Shown piece after piece: positions 35,241 to 46,684 of a stretch of 64,000 bases of DNA (its first letter is position 1; every line of letters starts with the position of its first letter). Made by a program: the position numbers and the translations under genes. The stretch is from Antedon mediterranea (Eukaryota > Echinodermata > Crinoidea > Comatulida > Antedonidae), in assembly GCF_964355755.1 (NCBI RefSeq), contig NC_092671.1, positions 6,581,001 to 6,645,000 of the forward strand, read 5' to 3'. The notes under the pieces are model-generated. The model was not told the DNA's origin. It searched no databases and saw nothing but the letters and a program-made list of their open reading frames with translations.

Positions 35241-36370
35241 TAGAAATTCTATTTTCAGTTGTCATGGAAATTTATTTTGTCTTTCCAGTTAACCCGTGTT
35301 CACACGATCTTGAGTTGAAATGTTATACTCGGAGAATGCCACTTTTTAACTTAAAGGGTAGCTCCGGTTATAACATCTCGGGTCTTTATTATAAAATATA
35401 ACCTTTGCAATAGCATTAATAATAGTACTGTATTAACCTGCTTATTTTCCGTCCGTCAACATCAAAGCAGAACGCGCGTCATGAAATAAACCCCTCCCCT
35501 TTTAAAGAAGTGGTGCAACATAATGTTATGTGGACAAACATACCCCTCATCAAAACTGAAGCATGGATGGTGACGTATTGTTCTATGTGTAGCCTAAAGT
35601 TTAGTGGGCCTTCTTACCTCGATTTATATATATTTTTTCTGTATTAAATGGCTAAACTTTACGCAAATTCTTACACTTTATATTACCGTAGATTTTTACA
35701 TCCAAATCTGTTATTTTAACGCATTTAAATCTAAATTAATGTCTTTAACTTACAGAGCAGTGCTTTCCGTGTTTCTTCTACTTCAACTTAACCACGATTT
35801 GTTTGGTAACTAAGTATGTGTTGCCAAGAAATTTACACAGCAACACAATAGCGCGCGTGTGTGTGTCGACGCGTAGAGACGGTAGAACGTGATGATAACG
35901 CATTGAATAAATTGTGACCGTTGTCAGGGTTCGAGTGCGTGACGTGGGGTGTGTCGAAAGCGAAGACCTCGAAAGTGAAGATCGAAGACCGAAGACCTCG
36001 AAAGCGAAGACCCTACGAAATGGTAGTGTACACAAAATCGGACCAAAATCACACACAACTGATGAACACCTTGAATTTACAGATTCTAAAAAAATATTTC
36101 GATTTTAATCGTTATGTTATCAAAAAACATGACTTTATCTATGAACAAGCTCACGTGTATTCTCCAATGGAGTTAATATGTGATATGGTTTTACGAACAA
36201 ATACATCGCGCTATTTGCAAGGTGACGGACGCACAAGAAGGACATCGCACAGAGCATTGAATTGAATGCAATGCCTACAATTTAAAACCATAGCCAAATT
36301 GTATAGAAAAGTATAGAAATAAACTACAATATGTAAATTATAAGAAGTAAAGGATTGCGATAGCCCTATT
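35240..36370. other. Intergenic region with CpG-rich stretch and an unassigned 114-codon frame
   Basis: The interval holds a GCGCGCGTGTGTGTGTCGAC stretch near 35852 and a degenerate GAAGACC(T/G)CGAAAG repeat at 35962-36012. An open frame at 35921-36265 (plus) encodes a Lys/Arg-rich start followed by LQILKKYFDFNRYVIKKHD. I recognise no domain, and its 5' half is made of the GAAGACC repeat, so I do not call a gene. The rest is AT-rich and unremarkable. Confidence 0.3.
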
Positions 36371-38774
36371 TAGGCTAATTTTAGAGCCTATATAAAAAGT
36401 GTCCGTATCATAGATTTTACACTTGTTTTAAAAAATGTTATACGCGTGAATACAACTTAGAGATCCTTTTTTTTTTTGCATTTAAATATGTTGATATTAT
36501 GTTTATTATCTATAATATTTGCATATTATCTAAAATGTATGAATAAATACAATAAGATATTTATTTTCCTTTAATTATTCTGTATAGTATTTTAAACGTT
36601 TACATTTTCCCCATTTTAGCCTATACTGCAGTATTGCTGATTTAATTATTCGCCAGTTTAAAAATGTTTTTCTAATAATAATGGACAAATAATATTATCA
36701 GTATCGGTTAGTGTGATTGGTGAAGCGACAGTAATATGTAAAGAAGAAAAATGTAAAAAGTAAAATAAATATTTCATTAACCAACGTATGAACAGCTTGG
36801 TTCCCACTAGAACGTAACGCAAGGACGTAAACGCAACGCAAGCGTTTTAACCAATGACAAGCGAAGTAGACAGTTAGCAATCACAAGCGAATAAGCTAAC
36901 AAAAACATCCTGCCGCAACGTATCGTATTGACGCGCAACATAAGAAAATACTCTATTTTGCATCTCCTCACGAGAGAATCATTACGATGAACGTAAGGCA
37001 TAAACGGTGTTGAACACGTCAGTTCCCACTTGTGAGGACACGCAAGTTTGTTCTTAATGCGCACTTTGCGTGGATCTGGAAACTAATTCCAGCTCTTAAA
37101 ATATTTCCAGGCCAAATTTGATAGAACATATTCAAATTATGATTTGACAAAAAGCTAAAAAGAACGAACGATAGGAATCAGCGTTCTGCAAATTTTGGTT
37201 ATAATCGATCGTTTCCTGCGACATATCATCTGTTTCACGGCTTCCATAATTCAGAATAACATTTAATTATGCCATTATGTCAACGTTAACAAAGACAAAA
37301 GCCATTCAAAACAAAGATTGAAATAAAAAATATTCGCTTCAAAATTGTCGATTTTGTTACGGTTGCAATGTGATTAGTGACGATATTAAAACGGGTGTTT
37401 ATTTATATCGGTATTACGTTTACCGACACTGTCAAAAGACATTTCCAGTTCCAGACAGTTTAATGAAGTTCCAGTTCCGCCAACCACAATTGTCCTTATC
37501 ATCAAAGTAAAAAAACTGACTTCTGAAGCATTGCCCGTGGTGAATACAAAAAAAAAAGAGTTACTCTCTATACATGTCTTTGTTAAGGATGGTGAATTTT
37601 TATCGGGCTTAACCACTCTAACCCCCAACCTTCTATTTCACAGGCTTGTGGGATGAGACGACTATTCAACAGTCTCCCGATTTTCAACAGATTGTCGACG
37701 TCCCGCTTCTAAATGTTTGCATATCCCTGCCATGAGTCTCCATTAACAAAAAAAAATATAAATTTAAAAAAAATGAAGAAACAGGTTACCGGTTGTATAC
37801 TGACCATTTAAATATAGAATTGACACTACACAAACAAATCTAAGAGAATTATATACTATTATAACGGTTAACGATCGAGCAAAATCTTCAGTTCGTTCTA
37901 CAGTAGGCCTATTAATTAGAATACAGTATAATTTTTGATTTTGACAATAAAAAGATATAAAATAATAAATAAATAAAGCTATTGGGACGAACTGTCATCG
38001 GCCCGGGAAATATTTTAAGAGCTGAAATTTGTTTTCAGATCGACGCAACGTATCCACGCAAAGTGCACCGTAATGCGTGGTCTAGCGACGCAACACAAGG
38101 ACGTAACGCAACGCAAGTGAATTGACCAATCACAAGCGATGGCTTATTCGCTTCTGATTGCTAATTGTCTATAACTTCGCTTGTCATTGGTTAAAACGCT
38201 TGCGTTGCGTGTACGTTCTTGCGTTACGTTCTAGTGGGAACCAAGCTTAAGGAAATAACCTTGCGTGTCATCACAAGTGGGAATCGACGTGTTCAACACA
38301 CCGTTTCTGCTTTACGTTCATCATAATGATCTTTTCGATCGTGAGGGGATGCAAAATAGATAGATGAGTATTTTCTTTACGTTGCGCATCAATACGATAC
38401 GTTGTGGCAGGATTTTTTTGTTAGTGGTTTATACGTTGGTTAATGAAATATTTATTTTCCTTTTTAAATTTTTCTTTACATAGTAGGCCTACTGTCGTTT
38501 CACCAACCACACTAAATATTCTGATACTGATATTATTTGTCTATTATGAATACATTAGAAAACATTTTGAAACTGGCGATTAAGTAAAACAGCAATATTA
38601 TACAATGGGAAAATGTAAAAGTTTAAATACAATACAGGAAAATGAATATCTTATTGTATTTATTTATACATTTAGATAATAAACAATAGGCTAATATTAT
38701 AGATAAAAAACACATAGCAACATATACAATCAAAATACGGACACTTTTTATATATAGGCTCTAAAATAAGCCTA
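36371..38774. mobile_element. 2.4-kb foldback element upstream of STK11IP, with nested MITE B
   Basis: The outer ends are inverted: TAGGCTAATTTTAGAGCCTA at 36371 against TAGGCTCTAAAATAAGCCTA ending at 38774. They continue as TATAAAAAGTGTCCGTAT / ATACGGACACTTTTTATA. Arms of about 700 bp share the AAATAAATATTTCATTAACC, TCCTGCCGCAACGTATCGTA, GTTGAACACGTC and AGCTCTTAAAATATTTCC words in opposite orientation. A MITE B copy (GCTTGGTTCCCACTAGAACG) lies at about 36799-36895 in the left arm and about 38050-38250 in the right arm, at non-equivalent positions. The central 0.9 kb is single-copy and has no transposase frame. Confidence 0.8.
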
Positions 38775-38849
38775 AAAAAAGCCTACCGCCATCCGCCCTC
38801 TTTTTTCTTTTTTATTTGGACCGTATTCGGTTCGTAAATTTAATAGATC

Positions 38850-39037
38850 ACTTTGTGTCACGAGATTAAAATTCTCAAAATCCATTGTTTTGATGATGTA
38901 ACGCCTGTGTCTGGCGGTGTGTAGAGCTTTTACTCGGCGCGGGTGTAAACAATTGTTTGATAAACGAAAGCAAAAGTCATGATATAAGAGAAATTCAATT
39001 CTTTGTTCTAAATAATCACTAAATATATGTTGTTTTG
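38850..39037 (+). promoter_or_regulatory. STK11IP: Likely STK11IP promoter and non-coding first exon
   Basis: CpG-containing sequence (AACGCCTGTGTCTGGCGGTG, CTTTTACTCGGCGCGGGTGT) follows the foldback directly and ends in a strong donor, TTTTG|GTAAGTACTG (exon end 39037). The STK11IP ATG exon has a splice acceptor 15 nt before its ATG, so a non-coding upstream exon is required. This is the best candidate I see. The start site itself is not visible. Confidence 0.4.
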
Positions 39038-40945
39038 GTAAGTACTGACTGTAATAACGACATTATTAGCCTCTCTCACTCTCAGCAGGTAGGGCTAGGC
39101 CCTGTCTGTAGGCCTATTCCACATATTTAGCTAGCTAGGGCTAGACTAGAGTAGGCCTACGTGTAGAGGGCGGGATTGACGGAGGCCAGGGCTAGCCTAG
39201 CCTACAATTACTGCTTTTTGTAGGTGACTATACTTTTAAACTTTAACTTTAGAGGCCTAACTGTAATAAATCAAACCAAAATGAATAACGATTCAAGCGA
39301 AAACACACAAAATTATATATTTACAAAATTTCCTTTTTCATGTAACACGATGAAATCAAACAAACAATTACAACTGGTTTTTTTAAGTCTTTTTACTAAC
39401 TTTTGTAATAACTAGTGAATCAAGTTATGAAATTAGACATTATACAGCAAAGTTTTGATGTTATACTTAGAATCACTTACCCTACTTTTTTTATGTGAGA
39501 TTATAATACAGTCATAAATATCTGACGTTTTATTATTAACTCAGTACAACAAAATGTTATTTATAAATGAAATGAGATTTAATGTGTATTTTGGACGTGA
39601 TATTGAACATAAAATCATGCTTTCTTTGTTCTAAAGGTTGAATTATAAATAATGACATAAGATAATGAAATGTTTTCATTTTTGTACAAATACTGTACAG
39701 AGTAAAATAAATATAAAACCAATAATGAACATATTATATTAACATAACGTAAGAAAAGAAATGTAAGTGAAAACGGACGCAACAACAATAATAAACAAGG
39801 TTTATTTATTTAAATTGTCTTGCATTGCAGTTAACAAACTGAATTACAACAATCGTGACAATTTATAAAAATAGTAAATATTGGATAAATAACATTAATA
39901 TTAACATCTCCATTAATCACATACAAGCAAGCTAGCTTCCCTCTAATTATTAAAAACATAAAATAATTCACCATTATTTTTATATTTAACTTTGCTGTTA
40001 ATAACACTTCAACAAATTGAAGACACAAAACGTAACACATTTCATTGTTATGTTAATAAAAAACAACCATGCTACACCACCTTCATTGTCTAACATGGAA
40101 TTCAAGACACACCCTCATTGTTTTAAAACAATAGCAGTAGTAGCCTTTTCAGAGTTTTTGCAATCCAATATTGGTAGGTTTTACTGTGGAACTGTATAAT
40201 ACTGAAATAATTCAAGCCTTACTAAATATCAATTTTTCCAAAAATCGCTATAAAAAAGGAATTTCGATTTATTTATTTTTTTTTTTCCTCCTATTTTCTT
40301 ACGAAGGCATAGGCTTATTTAAGTATTGTTGATAATATACAATATTATTAGACATACAATAGGCCTATATAACCAGAGTTTTAAAATACTTAATGTATTA
40401 TTAACTGATTTAATGGTCATTTCTGTTTTTATTAGAACACATTAGGCCTGCAAGAGTAAATGTACACACAATGTACAAGTTTATTGCCCGTTTAAGATTA
40501 TTATTATAATAATATTAATAAACGTATATCTAAATCATTTAAAATAGATTCAAATATATCCACACCACAGTATTCTAAATAATACTTATATCACAGAAAG
40601 TAATATGATAATACGCCGTACATTTTATGTCGGTCGATTTCGATCGATCACGTTAGAATGCACCCACATTTTTAGAATGGAATAACCCGATGAAAAGACC
40701 AGCAGAACAAACGGAAGTTGATGCATAGTTGGGGTCCATACATAGCGCCTTATATGGGCATTCAAAACCGAAACCGTTTGCGGCCGAACACGATGTACAC
40801 CCAATTGCTGGGCTCTCCAGACAGATAACTAAACTAGCATATAGGTCTATGCCTAATATGAAACGTTAAAACAAGTTTTTGTTTTGGGGTTTTTAGGCCT
40901 AAAATTAAAACAATTTGTCAGTATAATTAAACTTATTATTTTTAG
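39038..40945 (+). other. STK11IP intron 1 (inferred)
   Basis: AT-rich, with TAGGCCTA-rich words at 39070-39200 and a modest CpG patch at about 40610-40830. No gene or recognisable mobile element. The open frame at 39224-39415 is low-complexity and unsupported. Confidence 0.4.
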
Positions 40946-43900
40946 GTATCATCAGTGAAAATGGAAAACACAGAAACTATGGTGGGAACCATTCACTATT
41001 CAAATAATGGTAAAGTGATGATGAGAATGATATCAGAACTCATCAGAAAAAATGGTATGTAATGTAAATTAAAAATAAATTGTTTTTGTATGATTTTAAA
41101 CTGCTTTACACTATTATTATTATTATTATTATTTATTGCCAAAAACCAGTTACAAACAAACAAAACACAGAAACTAAGGGAGTAGGCAGGAACCTAAAAG
41201 TGAACCTAATCACTATAACAAGAGTTCAGGTTCCGTACTCCCAAAGTAACAACAATGATATAAAATAAACTATATAAAAATATTTAAAAAACAAATAGAC
41301 GAATCAACAGTGTCAATATAAAATAAACGGATAAAATACATAATAGTCGATTCAACAAAGTCAATATAAAACATGTGATTTAAGTGAATTTAAAAATATT
41401 TGAAAACTGTCTAAAATTAAAGAATTTTTAATCATTTCCGGTAATTCTTCCCACAACCTAGGGAATATATTAATAGCGGAATGATGAAGACAATTCCTAT
41501 TAGTATTATTAATCAGTATGGAAAATATTGATCATCATAAATTTATTTTTGCATGGTTTATTTTATGTAACTAATTAATTTACAACAAAAATAACAATCC
41601 AATGTTATATATTTTAAGTAAATTTTCTTTTGGATGATCAATGTTATATAATAATTAATATTGAATGTATACTGTATACAACAAAAATAACGGTTATTTT
41701 TCTTTCAATAAAATTTTAAACAAAACCCCATTGACTTTACATTTATTATTTTAGTTTGTCTTTATTTTATTTTACCTTTTTTTCACAGAAAGGCAAATTC
41801 TTCGAGGTGAAAGTAAGCTGTCCTTAGATACCCTATCCTTAGCCTGTCTCAATCAATTTTTTGCTGTGCATTACGAAGGTCTGGGGACAAGCTCAACAAA
41901 TCGTAATGGTCTCAATAAAGCATCTGTAAAAGATGTAGAATTTTTATATCAAATTGTTCAGAAGACTCCAGTTATGAAGGTAATGTATAGAATGCAGGGG
42001 TGCAGCCAGATAATTCGGAAGTGGGAGTTAGTTTGTGGGTGCGAATAAAATGAAACAGTACTTTATGTTACTAAAAATTTATTTAGTGGGTGCTATGTTG
42101 AAGACCTTAAAAATATCCTATAGGGTGGGTAAAACTTTGAGAGTGGGCGTTCACCCAACATTTGCATCCATGCTAATCAAAGTAGAAGTTGACATTCACA
42201 TTGCATGCATCACCTACCACGGTTGGGCCAGTTCAGAACTCAGCATTTCTAACCAACACAAACAGGAACCAGTACCATTTTTAAAATGGTTATTAATAAA
42301 AAAAAAAATTCATAAAATATGTAAATAAAAAGAATATGGGGCGTTGAATAACAATTAATCACTTCCTAGATAATAGCATCCAAACAACAATAGGTTTAAT
42401 ACAATTTAGCCTCCATTGTCTTAAATCTGTATTGTCTTAACAATTGAAACTCTTAAAACTAATTATTATATTTGAAAGGTGCACAATTATTTCCTATTCA
42501 AACTTTTTGGGCAAGGTCAAGAATGTTGAAAGATTTAATTATCTTTATTTTAATATCATAATAAAATAGAAATTCATCTTAAAAATTGGCAAATATTAGT
42601 ACGATAAAAAACAAACAAACAAAAATTCATATACAACAGAGTATACCCACAATATTGCACAAAACTTAAGTTTTAAAATGCAGTAAGAAGTTAAAATAAG
42701 ATAAAAATGCATGAATAAAATGATTAAAAGGTTCTAAATTGATAAAAAAAAATTAATTTGCATACAGTAGTCTTAATTACAGTGCAGTATTTTAGCAATG
42801 GTGAAGTGAATTAATAATATGGATGGCATTTGCAACAAATCTTGTCCTGATAGTCTTAGTTATTAGAACTTGTATTCTACAACTGTTGATGTATTTTTGC
42901 ACCGTTCCTTTGGCAGTTATATTCAAGAAGCATTGGGAAACAGTTACAGTACCATGCGGTAGCCTATAGTTTAATAAGCCGGAAAAAATGGGTATTTGGA
43001 AACTCGGACTGGGCATGCGCACACCCCAAAATGAAAACATTTGCTGATAAATATTGAGATGCATGTAGACAGTAGTTATTGTGAGATGAGCGGCGTTTTT
43101 TTGTAAGGAATATTTCTTGTTTAGCACTAATTAAATACTGCACGTGTCTTTTTCCCAGCTTGTGCATGGTACAAGCACTTTGCAAGGTACAGTTGACATA
43201 TCCCGATTTAACAACCTGTCTGAGCTGGAGATTAAGAAAGTCCCTGTTCACCTTCTGTCAGGTTTAAAGGGACTGCGTCACCAACTCAAGGTTCTTTCTT
43301 GTACCCGATGTATCAACACAATACAGGTATGCATTGTTAAGCTCTGTCTACACTATCAAACTTTTTGTGACAACAAAATGTGATGTGCCCAAATATGAAA
43401 GTGACATGCACAAATATGGTAGTGCTATGACATCATCATGTCCATATATGAAGTTTGATAGTGAACTGTAGACAAGGGTTTACATTATTCTTTTTAGAAT
43501 TAGTTTATAATCAGAGAGTGAGTAACACAATTGTGAATCAGACTGGAATGAGAAATAAAAACTACCTTTTCCATTGTTTAGACAGGAAGAAGTAGATGAA
43601 ATCCTTTTCTAATGATCATATTTATTTAATATTTATTCAGTCATTTGTGCAAACAATTTTGTTGATAGAAAATTTAGAATGAAAATGATATTAATGTTGT
43701 ACAGATATTACAACTCCACTCCCAAACAATTATAATAATTATAAGACTTTGTATATGTAGAGCATCTTGTGTATGTTTGTCTTGTGAACAATATTGCCAC
43801 CTTTAAGAAAGATAGTAAATGAATTCGCTTATGGTTATCCTTGGCAATTTGCCTAATAATTTAATATAATTTAAATATATAATAAAAAAAAATATATATT

Positions 43901-46684
43901 ACCTGTCTACAAATAGATCTATATTTTGTTATTTTCATTGTATCAATGTGTTTTGTTGGGGACCCCTTTGGAAACAAGCCTTTGAGTTTAAAGGACTATC
44001 CCCTGCTTTCCATTTTTAATTTCTCAAGTTTTATGTATAAATATTCATTCATATATTATGCTGTTTTATAAATTGTACTGTTCTTGGAAAGCAATAAATA
44101 TTACTTACAGGTGTAGTATTACATTTGAGATCCTCTAAAAGAATTACATTTTTTAAGAAGTATTATATTTTATAACTAAAAAATAGTAACATTGTTTATT
44201 CATACTAGCTTTTAAATTCCCAGACAAGAGAAGTCAAAGTTGAATGAATTTGCTCTGTATTCTAAGACGATTAGAAGTCGGGAAAACAATGACTCTATTT
44301 TGCTTTTCAGGAAGTGTTTGGAAACCACAGAGATGGTGATACTGTACTAGAATACTGGCCTCATCTTCATACCTTGGATTTGAGCTTTAACCACATTGAA
44401 ACATTAGGGAAATTAATGGTAAGTTCTTTTGTATATAACGAAACATACAGACTGAAAAATACTGTACCGAATATAAGTTTGATTGCCTTCGACGCTAATT
44501 GCGAACGTTTTCAATTTTGCTGCTTCTTTTTTTCTTTTTTTTAGATTTTTTTGTATGAAATTGTTTGTTTTGATGTTTTTATTTAAAGGTCATTTGTAAA
44601 AAAATCCTTAATCCAGCTTTTTTGGCTGCTACGAATTTTTATTTGCCTCAATGAATTGTTTTTATAATAAAGATACAGGTGCTTTCACTGTATGGTCATT
44701 TACATCGAAACGTTGTAGCGGTTGGCATTGTTTATAAAACCAGCATTTAGCGCACATTTAAGTATACATTTCTGCGGTATGATATAATTGTTGACGATTT
44801 ATATTTTATTCTTGCAGGAATGCTTTCCAAATCTTAGGTCCCTGGATCTTAGTCATAACAATATTGTTTCAGTAGAGCACTATTTGAAAGTACGTATTTT
44901 CACTTAATAATGGTATGGTCAGCAACACTATATGTTTTAATAAAAAACCCTTCCTCAAGCTCCAATACCCCCTCCCCTCCACTGCTCTATGGAAAGATGA
45001 ACTGAGTTTGTTTAAGTACATACAAGCCAGGTGTGTACACTGGACCTCCAACTTATTGTCCTAAAACTACCAAACCTACTGTAAGGTTGAGGAGTGCTTG
45101 AACCTAAGCCTGTATGTTTTGCGGCACACTGCTTTAACGGCCATACTGCGTTGAAACACCGGTTCTCGTCAGATCACCGAAGTTAAGCAACGTTGGGCCC
45201 GGTTGCGTTCTGGATGGGAGACCGTCTAGAAATCGTGGCGGGTGCTGTATATACTGGAGAGTGATGGTGTAATGGTAATATCGGACTAGCATGTGATAGG
45301 CATGGGTTCGAGGTTACCTGTACCATACTAATTGCATCCTTAGGCAAGCTGCTTTACTCTCATTGCCTAACCTGGTAGGCGCTGCACTGCTGGCTGCCGT
45401 GGGTCCGTGGAGGGCCTAATCCGAATTTCCTCACTGAGGACAAATAATAATACAAAATACAAAAAAAAATTAACCGCTTGGCGACTTGGAAGACTTAATA
45501 TACACAGTAAACCATTCATCAGTCACACAAGTATATTTTTCGCTTTCAGTGGCTACCCAAGTTGATGTATCTAAACATGGGTTACAATCGACTGAAGAAC
45601 ATTCCGGAGCTCGGCATACAGGGAAAACGATGTCTGATCTCGTTGGTCGTTCGGAACAATAATCTGGACAATCTGGATGGGGTTGAAGAACTTGATACGT
45701 TGGAAGAACTTGAGGCATCCCATAATTGTATTCACGATAATAAATGGCTTGAGGTTTTTTCCCAGTTAAATCACTTAGCCATGGTAGGTACTTTTAAAGT
45801 TGGTATTCATATATATTATTGTATTGTGGTTTGTAGGAAAACAGTATTATCCCCATTTTTGTCAATATAGTTGAGTTTTTAATTAAAGTAAGCATTATTG
45901 CATTTTAAATCTATTTAAATTATCCTAATAAATGTCTAAATCATAATCATCTGTCTTTAATTATAAAGGATAAGTCAATGATAATAATAAAAATTTTCTA
46001 AACTTTGATATTACTATTGAGACTAGTTTACTAAACATAAACATTTTTTATGACAGAGAATAATCCATTTGACCTTTATTCAATCAACACAATGCTACAA
46101 TTCCTCCGAATTTAAGCTTTTAATTAAATTAGTGTGGCACCTTGACATGATGACTCTAAACTGTTGGAAGAGGAAAGGCACATTCGATCTCACCAAAGTG
46201 ACAACAGACATCAGAGTAATTTCATGCTGTAGTCCACTCTAAAGCTCTGTCTACACTATCAAACTTTATGTGACAAACAAAATGTGATGTGCCCATATAT
46301 AGACATGATGATGCCATATTTGGGTACATCACTACCATATTTGAGCACATCACACTTTTTTTGTCAAACTAATTTGATAGTGTAAACAGACCTTTATAAA
46401 AAAAATGGTAGTGATTTTATTGAAAGCTCTCTCTACACTCTAAGATCATGCAATAAGCAACTATACAGCTGAAGCTAACCCATATCCAGAGCAAACTGCA
46501 CTTGGGTGGGTCTCAAGGTGTCCCCTTAATAGAGAATCTCTACTGTATTTCTTTTAGACTTATTATTTTCCTTATTGTATGCTTCCTAATATAGGTGAAC
46601 TTAAAAGGAAATCCATTCAGTTATGAGGCGCAATTCAGAGCAAATGTAATTGGAAGCATGTCAGCAAAGGCGGTAAAACGATGT
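40946..46684 (+). CDS. STK11IP: STK11IP N-terminal LIP1/LRR region (first seven coding exons)
   Basis: Residues 1-319. MENTETMVGT start, then LRGESKLSLDTLSLACLNQF and the family segment FNNLSELEIKKVPVHLLSGL-KGLRHQLKVLSCTRC, which parallels human LRHLELRGVPLHCLHGLRGI. Leucine-rich repeats: HLHTLDLSFNHIETL, NLRSLDLSHNNIVSV, KLMYLNMGYNRLKNIPEL, LISLVVRNNNLDNLDGVEEL, TLEELEASHNCIHDN and the capping VNLKGNPFSYEAQFRANVIG. Exon lengths are mostly multiples of three (168, 108, 72, 234, 90), so repeats map cleanly to phase-0 exons. Confidence 0.93.

Noticed and set aside
39224-39415. 63-codon frame downstream of the STK11IP first exon
   Set aside because: Asn/Phe/Thr-rich AT-driven frame in the inferred intron; no conservation evidence.
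42035-42328. 97-codon frame in STK11IP intron 3
   Set aside because: Begins inside intronic sequence, ends in poly-A/Lys run, no family resemblance, no supporting acceptor.
45131-45252. Functional 5S rRNA gene
   Set aside because: Substitutions in the stems, no T-run terminator at the 3' end, and continuation into a tRNA-like promoter indicate a SINE head.
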